A DNA stretch of 64,000 nt from Streptacidiphilus rugosus AM-16 (GTDB lineage: Bacteria; Actinomycetota; Actinomycetes; Streptomycetales; Streptomycetaceae). The notes under the pieces were generated by a model. That model was given only the letters and a program-made list of their open reading frames with translations, ran no database searches and was not told the DNA's origin. Shown piece after piece: positions 45,116 to 53,314 of this stretch (within the stretch, counting starts at the first letter, position 1; every line of letters starts with the position of its first letter). A program made the position numbers and the translations under genes. The DNA is taken from contig NZ_JQMJ01000001.1 of the NCBI RefSeq assembly GCF_000744655.1, forward strand, positions 496,001-560,000. The letters are read 5' to 3'.

Positions 45116-46050
45116 CATCAGCATTGGGAAGCCCACCGTGGGCCAGACGCAAGCGCTTGCCGAGATGCTGCGTGACCACTGCTCTCTCTATAACGGGGCC
45201 CTTCAGGAGCGGCGCGACGCCTACCGGCACGCATCGAAGACGAGCGTCAAGTACGGGATGCAGTCGGCGCAGCTCAAGGAGATCCGGGCGTTCGACCCGG
45301 AGCGTCAGGGCCGGTGGTCGTTCTCCTCGCAGCAGGCGACGCTTCGCCGGTTGGACAAGGCGTTCGCGGCGTTCTTCCGCCGGGTCAAGTCCGGTGAGAC
45401 GCCCGGCTACCCGCGGTTCCGGGGCGTGAACTGGTTCGACACGGTGGACTTCCCCAAGGACGGCGACGGCTGCCGCTGGGACTCCACCCCGCACGACCCC
45501 GTCACCCGGGTCCGGTTCCAGGGCATCGGGCACGTCAAGGTCAACCAGCACCGGGCCGTGGTCGGCAAGGTCAAAACGGTCTCGGTCAAGCGCGAGGGCC
45601 GCAAGTGGTTCGTCGTGCTGACCGCCGAGCAGTCGCGGCCCGAACCGCTGCCCGCGACCGGGGCCGTGGTCGGCATCGACATGGGTATAGCCAACTTCCT
45701 CGCCGACTCGGGCGGCGAGTTCGTGCCCAACCCGCGCCACGCCCGTAAGGCCGCCGCGAAGCTCCAAGCAGCACAGCGCGCCCTCGCCCGGTTCCCGCGT
45801 GTGCGCCGGGACAAGCGCACCGGCAACCACCAGCGAGCCGTTCAGCGCATTGCCGACCTGCACCGCAAGGTCCGGCGTCAGCGTCTGGACCACGCCCACA
45901 AGACCGCCCTCACCCTGGTTCGCGAGCACGACTTCATCGCGCACGAGGATCTCAAGATCCGCAACATGGTCAAGGCCCCCGCGCCCAAGCCCGACCCCGA
46001 CCAGCCGGGCACCTTCCCGCGCAACGGGGCGGCGGCCAAAGCCGGACTGA
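45066..46050 (+). pseudogene. tnpB copy 2, 5' part (interrupted)
   Basis: Opens at a GTG inside the IS110 3' end (TDGATKSHLLSPKRLDISIG) and joins tnpB at P-T-V-G-Q. It keeps RuvC-I (VVGIDMGIANFLADSGG) and RuvC-II (FIAHEDLKIRNM). After AAAKAGL the frame runs into the inserted element and stops at 46103. The remaining codons, including the start of the zinc finger, continue at 49374. Its last ~400 bp differ from copy 3 at several sites, including a 6-bp insertion, whereas the upstream 2 kb are almost identical. Confidence 0.88.
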
Positions 46051-47642
46051 GCTTGATCTTTAACCGGCGGCCGTTTGTTTCGCGAGATGAGCCTCGAGCG
46101 TGAGTTCGCGTTTTACGGTCTTCCCGACGTCGTAGCGGGGTGCTGGCCTGCGGTTCTTTGAGCCCGGCGGGCGCCCCGGGCCGGGGCGTGTCGGTTGCGG
46201 CACACCCGCCGGAGAGACGGTCTTCGCGTGGATGTGGCGGAACCCGCGTCGGACCCGGGCCGGCGTGAGCCTGTTCGGCGGCGCCGGCCGCCCCCAGGGG
46301 CGTCGTAGGTCGGCTGCGAGGGGGCGGGCCAGGCGGAGCTGGGTGTAGGCGACGATGACCAGCCAGGTCCACAGGTCTGCGCCGTCGGGGTGTCGGATCT
46401 TGGGTGCGGTCCAGCCCAAGGTCTGTTTCAGGAAGCGGAAGGTGTGTTCAAGATCGAATCTGCGCAAGAACGCCTGCCACCGCACATCCATCTCCGCGCT
46501 GGTCAGGGCGGCTGCCGAGGACCACAGCCACAGCGGCTTGGCCTCTCGTTCACCGGGCAGGCGCTCGACCTGCAGTCGGATCAACGTGCCGTGCAGCACG
46601 GGGAGTTCGGCGTCGGTGTACTCCAACCATGGTCCGCGACGCTGCAGCCTGGGGTGCATGTGATCCCACGCCAGCGCCTCGGCCTTGCCGTAGCGGGTGG
46701 TCTCGGTCCGGCTGGTGGCATCGGGAGTGTGCCAGGTCTCGGGGCGGGCGAAGGTGAGCACGCCGCCGTGGCGGCGCGGACGCCCGCCGCGGGCGGTGGA
46801 GCGGGGCGGGCCCGGATCGCGAAGCATGACGCGGTCCGAGCGCAGCCGCACCACGATCTCCACCGGCAGATCCGCCAGCACGTGGGCCAGGCGTGCGCCG
46901 TCGTAGCCGGCGTCCATGACGATCAAGATGTCCCCTTCGGTCTCCTTCCAGTGGCCAGCGGCAATCAACCGCTCGACAACGTCGCGTAGTTGGGTGGCAG
47001 TGACGGCGGTGGCGTCGTCGGCAGGCCCCAGGCGCACTGCGTCCAGCAGGGCGACCCAGGGGAGGTCCGCCCGCGCTCCACCGCTGCGACGAAGGAGTAG
47101 GGCCAGCCCGGCACGAACTGGTCACTGGCCCGGCCGCCCCGGCCGTAGCAGTGGCAGAACAGCCGATCGCTGCTGGTGGGGGTGTCGGGCCGCAGCCAGT
47201 TGGACACGTCCACAGCCAGCACGATCCGCCCGTCGGCCGCCCTCGGCAGCGGCAGGTTCGCGAGGGTGCGGCGCAGCCGTGTCGGCTCCAGCCAGCCCCG
47301 GTCCAGCGCGGCGTACAACGCGCCATGCCCGCGCCGGTGCTCGACCGCCAGGCTGAGCTCGACCAGGGTCTTCACCGGACTGTCCACGCACAGCACTGCG
47401 TCGGTGAGCTCGAAGAGCGAGTCCGCACGGGCGTACAAGCAGTCGTAGAACTCAACTCGAAAGCGGGACAACAGGCCCAACGCGTCACCAGCGGACGGAA
47501 CGAGGGGCAGACTCATATGCGGCGGCCGTTCTCTCGTGCTTCATGACTCGACATCTCGAAGCGTGGAGAACGGTCGCCCTCGTTGTCCCGGGAAGAACCG
47601 CAAACCAGCAGGTCGGGTGACCTGCGAGGTTAAATTTCAAGC
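46051..47642 (-). mobile_element. IS carrying an NF041680-type transposase, TGA duplication
   Basis: Ends GCTTGATCTTTAACC (46051) and, inverted, GCTTGAAATTTAACC (from 47642), 13 of 15 matching. TGA lies on both sides (46048-46050, 47643-47645). The 1592-bp element was inserted into tnpB copy 2 before the adjacent IS5-type element used the right TGA. Confidence 0.85.
46060..47516 (-). pseudogene. NF041680-family transposase (one frameshift)
   Basis: The N-terminal half from 47516 (PSAGDALGLLSRFRVEFYDC, VLCVDSPVKTLVELSLAVEH, IVLAVDVSNWLRPD) and the C-terminal half to 46060 (DILIVMDAGYDGARLAHVLA, FLRRFDLEHTFRFLKQTLGW, YDVGKTVKRELTLEAHLAKQ) match a transposase family common in Streptomyces. They are separated by one frame change near 47040-47060. 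DDE residues are visible in VLAVDVS, VMDAGYD and LEHTFRF. Only the frameshift makes it non-functional. Confidence 0.85.
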
Positions 47643-47790
47643 TGAGTGCGTGGTGGTGAACCGGTCGGTGTTCGGCGGGCGCGGTGGGGTGATGGCTCGA
47701 ACGTTGTTGCTGTCCGGTGGGTGCGCATAAGCGAACGGGCCTCTCGGCAGAGATGAGGTTGTCGACCAACACTCCGCCGCAGGAGGCCCG

Positions 47791-48747
47791 TTGCCGCATC
47801 AGTTCACCATTGCCGATGCCTTCGGTGCCACTTCGGCCACTCCGGCGTGTGACTGCTACGTTCACCAGTACGGGGCGATCGCGGCGGGGCGGCGGGCACC
47901 GCGCTACCCGTCCGACATGACGGACATGGAATGGGCCCAGGTCAGGGCCTCGATGCCGGTACCGGCCTGGCTGGAGGGGCGGGGCGGACGCCCCGAGGCC
48001 TATTGCCACCGCGAGATGGTCGACGCTGTGCGCTACCTCGTCGACAACGGCGCGAAGTGGCGGGCGATGCCCATCGACCTGCCCGCCTCGCGCAAGGTCT
48101 ACGACTTCTTCCGCCGCTGGTCACGCCACGGGTATGTGCGCGAGCTCTACCAGCGACTACGTCGCCTGCAGCGCCGGAGAGAAGGGCGGGCGGCCGAGCC
48201 GAGCGCGGGCGTCATGGACGCGCAGTCGGTGGACGGATCGGAGACCTGCCCCGCGGCCACGCGTGGGATGGACGGCAACAAGCTCCGCGACGGACGCAGG
48301 CGCCACATCCTGACCGACACCGGCGGCCTGCTCCTGGAGGTCACCGTCACACCCGCCAACGTGCACGACTCGGTCGCCGCCCCGGAACTGATCGACGCGT
48401 TCATGGCCGAACCCGGACGTCTGCTCAAACTGGTCTGGGCGGACACCGCCTACCAGGGCCCGGCCCTGGCGAACGCGTTCGCCGCCCACAGCGTCCGGGT
48501 CGAGGTCGTCAAGCGCCCCGACGAGACCAGGGGATTCGTGGTCCTCGCACGCAGGTGGACAGTTGAACGCACACTGGGCTGGCTCTCCCGGGCCCGGCGG
48601 CTGAACCGCGACCACGAACGCCGACCCGACCACCACACGCAGATGGTGTGGTGGGCGGGCCTGATCACGCTGACCCGGAAGCTGGCGAAAGAGCGCCTGC
48701 ACTGGCCTGAGTTCCGCCCCGACCGCCTGGACCCGCGGCCGGCCTGA
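47791..48747 (+). CDS. IS5-family transposase
   Basis: 318 residues from a TTG behind AGGAGG. N-terminal DUF4096-type domain (YPSDMTDMEWAQVRASMPVP, VDAVRYLVDNGAKWRAMPID). Catalytic D in GVMDAQSVDGSETC, second D in VWADTAYQGPALA, E in WTVERTLGWLSRARRLNRDH. The frame is complete, so the element is potentially active. It ends 82 bp inside the 3' end of the passenger gene on the other strand. Confidence 0.93.
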   Translation: MPHQFTIADAFGATSATPACDCYVHQYGAIAAGRRAPRYPSDMTDMEWAQVRASMPVPAWLEGRGGRPEAYCHREMVDAVRYLVDNGAKWRAMPIDLPASRKVYDFFRRWSRHGYVRELYQRLRRLQRRREGRAAEPSAGVMDAQSVDGSETCPAATRGMDGNKLRDGRRRHILTDTGGLLLEVTVTPANVHDSVAAPELIDAFMAEPGRLLKLVWADTAYQGPALANAFAAHSVRVEVVKRPDETRGFVVLARRWTVERTLGWLSRARRLNRDHERRPDHHTQMVWWAGLITLTRKLAKERLHWPEFRPDRLDPRPA

Positions 48748-49279
48748 ACACACCCCGCTCACGAACGAGCCAGCCACGCGCCTCCAGTGCGTAGGCGCGG
48801 TGACGCACCTTCTCCACCTCGTTCAAACGCGAGGCGTCCCGCCCCAGCGCCCGAGTCAGCTCCTGCACCGTGACCGGCCCCGACGCGGCCAACGCCGTCT
48901 CGAAGACCTGCCGATAGGCCCCACACAACGCGCCGGCGTCCAGGTCGGCCTGCCACTGCGGCGGCCGGGCGTCATAGCCCTCCCGCAGCACCGGTCCCGC
49001 ATGCACCGGCCGGTCCCCGGGAACGGGCTCCTGCGGCGCGACCGAGGCGAGTGGCGCCCCGTCACCCTCATGGGCCGGGGCGGCTCCCTCGGCGAACATC
49101 AGCGCCACCTCGGCCCGGGCGATCCGCGCGTGCTCGAGCCGCTGTCGGGCGGCTTCCGCCTGAACCTCGGCCTCCCGCAGCACCTCCAACCAGGACTCCA
49201 GGTCCTCCTGGGCCCGCGCTTCCCGGAGCTCCAGCAACGCGATCACCGACGGCACACCACACCTCCACGACCAGGCCAA
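48665..49279 (-). CDS. IS5 passenger: coiled-coil plus winged-helix protein
   Basis: 204 residues inside the IS5 inverted repeats. The first ~70 residues are a charged helix, probably coiled coil (LREARAQEDLESWLEVLREA). The C-terminal third looks like a winged helix (YRQVFETALAASGPVTVQEL, VEKVRHRAYALEARGWLVRE). No name recognised. It may regulate transposition or translation of the element, or be cargo. Convergent with the transposase and overlapping it at the 3' end. Confidence 0.65.
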   Translation of the reverse strand: MAWSWRCGVPSVIALLELREARAQEDLESWLEVLREAEVQAEAARQRLEHARIARAEVALMFAEGAAPAHEGDGAPLASVAPQEPVPGDRPVHAGPVLREGYDARPPQWQADLDAGALCGAYRQVFETALAASGPVTVQELTRALGRDASRLNEVEKVRHRAYALEARGWLVRERGVFRPAAGPGGRGGTQASAGALSPASGSA

Positions 49280-49373
49280 CCCTCCGTTGGCTGCCCGCAG
49301 ACAGTCACCCCGACACCGCGTTCACCCGAAAGCCGCAGGTCATCGAGCTACAGACCGGTTCACCACCACGCTT

Positions 49374-49516
49374 TGAACAAGTCGATCAACGATGCCGGTT
49401 GGGGGGTGTTCCTGACGATCCTGCGCGCCAAGGCTGAAAGCGCCGGTCGGGAAGTGATCGCCGTGGACCCCCGCAACACCTCCCGGCGGTGCCCCGCATG
49501 CGGGCACACCGCCAAA
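49374..49516 (+). pseudogene. tnpB copy 2, 3' fragment
   Basis: Continues the tnpB frame after the nested insertions: NKSINDAGWGVFLTILRAKA and the first zinc-finger pair CPACGHTAK. It matches copy 3 base for base until 49516, then departs. Second zinc-finger half, RuvC-III aspartate and right-end hairpin are absent, so this copy cannot make an active nuclease. Confidence 0.88.
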
Positions 49517-49690
49517 GGCGAGCAGCGTTGCGTCATCGCGCAACCAGGTGGGCTGCGGGGCCGTGTCAGGCTCAGTGGGTCATTGGGAGGTTACCCGGTG
49601 ACGGTCCGGGCCAAGGGGCAGTCTCGACGGCCAGTAGCCGCGGGGGCGCGGCCCGATGCCCGCCAAACCTGATGCGGTCGGGTGGGCTGG

Positions 49691-50725
49691 TCAGGGCTGC
49701 CTGCCTGCGGCGGGTTGGGGCGGCCGGGGGGTGAGGGCGGCGAGGCGGGCCAGGCGCTGGTAGGAGTTGGCGCGTTCGGCGAGGTCGTGGGTGTTGGTGG
49801 TGACGAGGATTTCGTCGGCGCCCGTGTCGGTGACAGCCTGGGAGAGCTGTTCGGCGACTTGTTCGTCGGCGCCGGTGATGAAGCCCTGCAGCGCTTGCTG
49901 GAAGTAGTCGCGCTGGCGGCTGGTCATCAGCAGGGAGGCGATGCGTTCGGCTGGCATCAGTGGGAGGAAGGCGCCGCCGGTGCGAGAGTGGGCGATCGAC
50001 CAGGCCTCGGAGTGGAGCATCCGCTCGGCCGCTTGCGGGGTGTCGGCGATGGCGACGGAGGCGGCCAGGATCACGTGAGGCTCCGGCCGCCAGGGAGAGG
50101 GCTGGAAGGCGTCGCGGTACTGGACGACGGTGTCCGCCAGTTTGGCGCGGTCCCGGCCGGCTCCGATCACCAGGGGCAGCCCGGCTGCGGAGGCGATGCC
50201 GGCCGCCTGGTCCAGGGCCAGGACGAACGGCTGCACGCCCTGCCCGGGCGACGGGTATGCGGCCACACCGGGATAGCCGGATTGGGTCCCGGTGAGCCAT
50301 CCGAGCAGTTCGCCTAGTTGCCGCCCGAACTGCTCGAAATCGGCGTCCTGCTGTCCGAGGGCCTTGCGGACGGTGGGGGTGAAGCCGAGCGAGCGTCCCA
50401 CTCCCATGTCGATGCGACCTGGGAAGAGGGCGTCCAGGACGCCGAACTGCTCCGCGACGACCATGGGACGATGGCCGGGAAGCATGACCCCTCCGGTACC
50501 CACCCGGATGACCGCGGTCGCCTCGGCGACCGCGGCGGCAAGGACGGTCGGCGCAGACCCGAGGATGCCCGGAACGCCGTGGTGCTCGGCGAGCCAGAAG
50601 CGGTGGTAGCCCAACAGTTCCGCCTCCTGGGCCAGGCGGACGGTGTCGCGCAGTGTCGTGGAGGCGTCCACACCTTGCCGGGCGTGCGCACGGTCCAGGA
50701 TCGACACCATGGTCGGCATAGTCAT
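49691..50725 (-). CDS. LLM-class flavin-dependent oxidoreductase (luciferase-like)
   Basis: 344 residues from ATG 50725 with GGAGG seven bases upstream. Bacterial-luciferase-like TIM barrel: LAQEAELLGYHRFWLAEHHG, IRVGTGGVMLPGHRPMVVAE, QFGVLDALFPGRIDMGVGRS. Uses reduced flavin supplied in trans (FMNH2 or F420) to oxidise an unknown organic substrate. The universal stress protein lies 32 bp upstream in the same direction, suggesting co-transcription. Confidence 0.88.
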   Translation of the reverse strand: MTMPTMVSILDRAHARQGVDASTTLRDTVRLAQEAELLGYHRFWLAEHHGVPGILGSAPTVLAAAVAEATAVIRVGTGGVMLPGHRPMVVAEQFGVLDALFPGRIDMGVGRSLGFTPTVRKALGQQDADFEQFGRQLGELLGWLTGTQSGYPGVAAYPSPGQGVQPFVLALDQAAGIASAAGLPLVIGAGRDRAKLADTVVQYRDAFQPSPWRPEPHVILAASVAIADTPQAAERMLHSEAWSIAHSRTGGAFLPLMPAERIASLLMTSRQRDYFQQALQGFITGADEQVAEQLSQAVTDTGADEILVTTNTHDLAERANSYQRLARLAALTPRPPQPAAGRQP

Positions 50726-50757
50726 GTGAGCCTCCTTGAAGAACAAGTACTCGGCGT

Positions 50758-51192
50758 TCAGGCCGCGCTGGCCTCGTTGTCGGGGATGAGGAGTACGGGT
50801 GTGCGGGCGGTGTGGCTGACGGCGTCGGAGACGCGGGGGTTGAACAGGCTCGCGAACAGGCCGCGGTGGTGCGGTCCCAGGATGAGCAGGTCCGCGCCGT
50901 GGCGTTCGGCCGTGTTGGAGATCAGCGCGGGGATGTCGGTGATGAACCCGTCCAGCAGTTCGCCGTCCGCGGGCACACCCTGCTCGTGAAGCGTGCGCAG
51001 CGCCTGGTCGAGTACCTGGCGTGCTGTGAGTTGGTCTTCCAGTGCGACGGCACCGGTTCCGGCGGCGGCCGTGGCGTCGATGTGCAGGACGTGGACCGTG
51101 CCGCGCGAGGGACCGGCCAGGCACGCCGCGGTCTTCACAAGCCGGTCGCGTGCGGGGCTGGAGTCGAGGGCGAGCAGAATGTGGCGGAACAC
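50758..51192 (-). CDS. Universal stress protein (UspA family)
   Basis: 144 residues, single Usp domain: start FRHILLALDSSPARDRLVKT, ATP-loop-like GPHHRGLFASLFNPRVSDAV followed by TARTPVLLIP. The loop departs from the consensus G-x2-G-x9-G-S/T (a second glycine is lacking), so ATP binding is uncertain. It is the first of a run of stress genes on the minus strand (LLM oxidoreductase, Usp, SsgA-like, Dps). Confidence 0.85.
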   Translation of the reverse strand: MFRHILLALDSSPARDRLVKTAACLAGPSRGTVHVLHIDATAAAGTGAVALEDQLTARQVLDQALRTLHEQGVPADGELLDGFITDIPALISNTAERHGADLLILGPHHRGLFASLFNPRVSDAVSHTARTPVLLIPDNEASAA

Positions 51193-51312
51193 AGTGGATT
51201 CTCCGTTGTGGACGGTGCCGCGCCAGGGGGTCTGCGTGCGGCCGGACTTTGTGGTTTTGGCGGGCTGCCGGGCACCGGTTCCGGGGGCGGCCGGGGTTTT
51301 GGTGAGGGGTGT

Positions 51313-51783
51313 TCAGGCGGGGCCCGGCAGGAGGCGGTTCAGTTCGGTGTCCCAGTCGATCAGGTCCGCCTCCGCCCCTTGCGGGACCAGGGCGAAGGCC
51401 CGGGTGGCGAGCCAGCGGCGCACCGGTTGGGCGGGGATGTCGAGCAGGGCTGTGGATTGCCGTCCGCGGAGTGTGATCCGCAGGTCGGGTCGGTTGTGGC
51501 AGGGGCAGGGGGGCCAGATCCGTACGTCGCCGAGGCCGGTGGGCTGCTGCAGGCCCTCCCACACGAGGTCACGGGAGAGCCGCCACACCGTCACGGTCCC
51601 GGTCGGGGCGCGTAGGTCGAGGATGAGAGCGAACGGGTCCGCGGTGTCGTAGCCGAACCGAAGCGGCAGACCGAACGGCCGAGCGTTCCCGATGGTGAGA
51701 CCGGCGTCCAGGTCGAGCCAGGTGGAATCACCCGGCTGGTGATGGTGCTCGGGATGGTGACGGTACGGGGGCAGAAGGTGCAT
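51313..51783 (-). CDS. SsgA-like sporulation / cell-division regulator
   Basis: 156 residues from ATG 51783. SALP pattern: LPLRFGYDTADPFALILDLR, RDLVWEGLQQPTGLGDVRIW, LLDIPAQPVRRWLATRAFAL and an acidic end. SsgA-like proteins occur only in morphologically complex actinomycetes, where they guide septum placement and spore-wall synthesis, which supports a streptomycete host. It has an extended, histidine-rich N-terminus. It lies in a run with Dps and Usp genes, suggesting stress or sporulation timing. Confidence 0.85.
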   Translation of the reverse strand: MHLLPPYRHHPEHHHQPGDSTWLDLDAGLTIGNARPFGLPLRFGYDTADPFALILDLRAPTGTVTVWRLSRDLVWEGLQQPTGLGDVRIWPPCPCHNRPDLRITLRGRQSTALLDIPAQPVRRWLATRAFALVPQGAEADLIDWDTELNRLLPGPA

Positions 51784-51836
51784 GGTGGTTCCCGGGGATG
51801 TGCTGACTGGGCGTCGAGTGGTCGTGCGCGAGGGCG

Positions 51837-52403
51837 TCAGCCGTGGGTGGCGGTGAGATGTTCGGCCAGGACCCATACCTGGGTCTCATGAGTGCGGATC
51901 ACCTGGGAGACCAGAAGGTCCGCGGTGCCGTGATCGCCGAGGGAGAGGGCCGTGATGTCCGCGACGGCCTCGCGGGCCTGGGCGAGGATCGTCGCGTGGG
52001 CGTCAAGGAGGCGGGAGACCATCGCGGGGAGGGTCTCGGTGCCGTCCGGCGGGCGCGGTATGCCGGTGATCTCGGCCGCGTGGCGCGGATCGCCCACGGC
52101 CACACCGCCCAGACTCCGGACGCGTTCGGCCAAGACGTCCACTAGGGCCAGCTGCTGGGTGGCATGCTGGCCGCACAGCGGGTGCAGGCCGGTGAAGGCC
52201 GGGCCGTGGGCACCCCACTGGAGCTTCTTGTACAGGAAGTACAGGAACTGGGTGTCCGCCAGGATGCGGTTGAGCCGCCTGCTCGAATACGTCCGGGCCT
52301 CACGGGACACGCCCAGCGGCAGCCGGACGACGCTCCCGAACGCCTGGACCTGCCGGCCGGGCGGGCGCATGTAGTGAGGGAGCGGCTGAGTCTCAGCACA
52401 CAC
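51837..52403 (-). CDS. Dps-family ferritin-like protein
   Basis: 188 residues from GTG 52403 with GAAGGAG about seven bases upstream; the longer frame is not coding. Four-helix ferritin-like domain: LNRILADTQFLYFLYKKLQW, H/D-rich region GAHGPAFTGLHPLCGQHATQ, and last helix around LLVSQVIRTHETQVWVLAEH. Dps proteins form dodecamers that store iron and protect DNA in stationary phase or spores. Ferroxidase residues seem only partly conserved (W-G-A-H-G, H-A-T-Q-Q), so the iron activity may be altered. Confidence 0.83.
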   Translation of the reverse strand: MCAETQPLPHYMRPPGRQVQAFGSVVRLPLGVSREARTYSSRRLNRILADTQFLYFLYKKLQWGAHGPAFTGLHPLCGQHATQQLALVDVLAERVRSLGGVAVGDPRHAAEITGIPRPPDGTETLPAMVSRLLDAHATILAQAREAVADITALSLGDHGTADLLVSQVIRTHETQVWVLAEHLTATHG

Positions 52404-52507
52404 AGGTGACTCCTTCGGGCACGCCGCGCGCTGGGCTACGGCGTGGGAACAACATGAGGGCCGAGCCGACACTGCGGCGGCCGGACCGGAGGGGCCTGCG
52501 CCTGTGC

Positions 52508-52822
52508 TCACCACAGGAACTGGTCGGCCAGGTGCAGTAGCGCCGCGGTTCCCCTCACGGGATCGGTCCCGCTGCGCCGGGCTCGCGCGGGGTGGGTGTG
52601 CCTGGTCCCGTCGTGCGGGTTCCGGGTCGTGCCGGGAGCCGGGTGCTGGCAGCCGTGGCACAGGCGCAGGCCGTGGCCGGTGGGGTCCACCACGGTGGCC
52701 CAGCCGGGGCAGGTGCGGGCCGCGGTCAGGTCCAGACGGAAACCGGGACGGTTGGTGGCGCTCGCAGGGTCACGGCCTTCGGTGCCGGGGAGCCGCTCTG
52801 GGACTCCAGCGCCTCGACGCAC
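52508..52822 (-). CDS. Hypothetical protein, cysteine/histidine-rich
   Basis: Strong third-position GC over the central part (RPGFRLDLTAARTCPGWATV, GHGLRLCHGCQHP). The cysteine/histidine pattern C-P-G-W and C-H-G-C could bind a metal. No family recognised; start uncertain because it overlaps the 3' end of the next gene upstream by 97 bp. Confidence 0.45.
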   Translation of the reverse strand: MRRGAGVPERLPGTEGRDPASATNRPGFRLDLTAARTCPGWATVVDPTGHGLRLCHGCQHPAPGTTRNPHDGTRHTHPARARRSGTDPVRGTAALLHLADQFLW

Positions 52823-53037
52823 TCCAGCAACCGGACCACCTCAACGAGCGCCAGCTGCGCCCGGGGGCTCTGGGGCCCGGTGGCAGTTGCGTGCTGGAAC
52901 GCCCCGCACGCGGTGAAGTGCAGGTGCAGTGTCCACGGGCCCCGTGCCGCCCGCATCAAACCTGCAGCCCGGTCTGCCGTCACGTTCCAGCCGTACAGCC
53001 GGGCCGTGGCCTTCAGGTAGAACGTGTCATCTCCCAT
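52726..53037 (-). CDS. Hypothetical protein
   Basis: 103 residues from ATG 53037 (MGDDTFYLKATARLYGWNVT), good codon bias, ending SVWT. No domain recognised. It overlaps the following hypothetical gene and probably forms an operon with it upstream of dps. Confidence 0.5.
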   Translation of the reverse strand: MGDDTFYLKATARLYGWNVTADRAAGLMRAARGPWTLHLHFTACGAFQHATATGPQSPRAQLALVEVVRLLECVEALESQSGSPAPKAVTLRAPPTVPVSVWT

Positions 53038-53314
53038 GGCGCGCCCCCGGAGCGGGTGGAAGCAGGCTGGAGCCTGCGTAGAGGCTGGGGTCGTCGCACG
53101 GGGGTGGGCCTGGTGACGGGTCGCGGTCACTGCGGGAAATCTCCACTGTTCGACGGATGCCGCTGGCGCCCGGGAAAGCGTCTGCGCGGAATGGCCGGTG
53201 GGCGGGTGCGTCCCGGCCAGGAGATACTGGTCCGGGCCGTACCCACCCACCTGGCCCTGGGGGAAGGCGGTTCGTGCGGGTACCGGGGTGGTCCCGGCGC
53301 GCCGATGCGCTGGT

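Larger units (their letters stand above)
43693..45131 (+). mobile_element. IS110-family element copy 2 in tnpB codon 10/11
   Basis: Lies between tnpB stub V-I-R-A-Y-K-F-L-M-R (43663-43692) and the resumption P-T-V-G-Q-T-Q. The left end begins CTCTACC, the right end finishes ATTGGGAAG at 45131, followed by CC. The 1439-bp length is typical of IS110. The inferred core dinucleotide is CT on the left and CC on the right. Confidence 0.88.
47646..49373 (+). mobile_element. IS5-family element with convergent passenger gene
   Basis: The inverted repeats share GCGTGGTGGTGAACCGGTC (47648-47666 and, inverted, 49353-49371). TGA flanks the element at 47643-47645 and 49374-49376; a 3-bp TNA duplication fits the ISL2 group of IS5. 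At 1728 bp it is longer than a plain IS5 because it carries a second gene on the opposite strand. Confidence 0.85.
43503..49516 (+). mobile_element. Compound TnpB/IS110 element copy 2, with two nested insertions
   Basis: IS200/IS605-type TnpB element. Identity with copy 3 begins at CCATCCATG (43503 and 59176, offset 15673) and extends almost without change for about 2.1 kb. Contents in order: left-end hairpin, tnpB promoter and first ten codons, IS110 element, tnpB body to 46050, an NF041680-type IS, an IS5-type IS, and the rest of tnpB to 49516. The right end including its hairpin is missing. TGA at 46048-46050, 47643-47645 and 49374-49376 marks the nested insertion points. No tnpA is present. 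Confidence 0.85.

Noticed and set aside
46060..47516. Programmed frameshifting as the reason for the split NF041680-type transposase
   Set aside because: No slippery heptamer with downstream structure is evident at the break and the family is normally one frame, so a plain indel is more likely.
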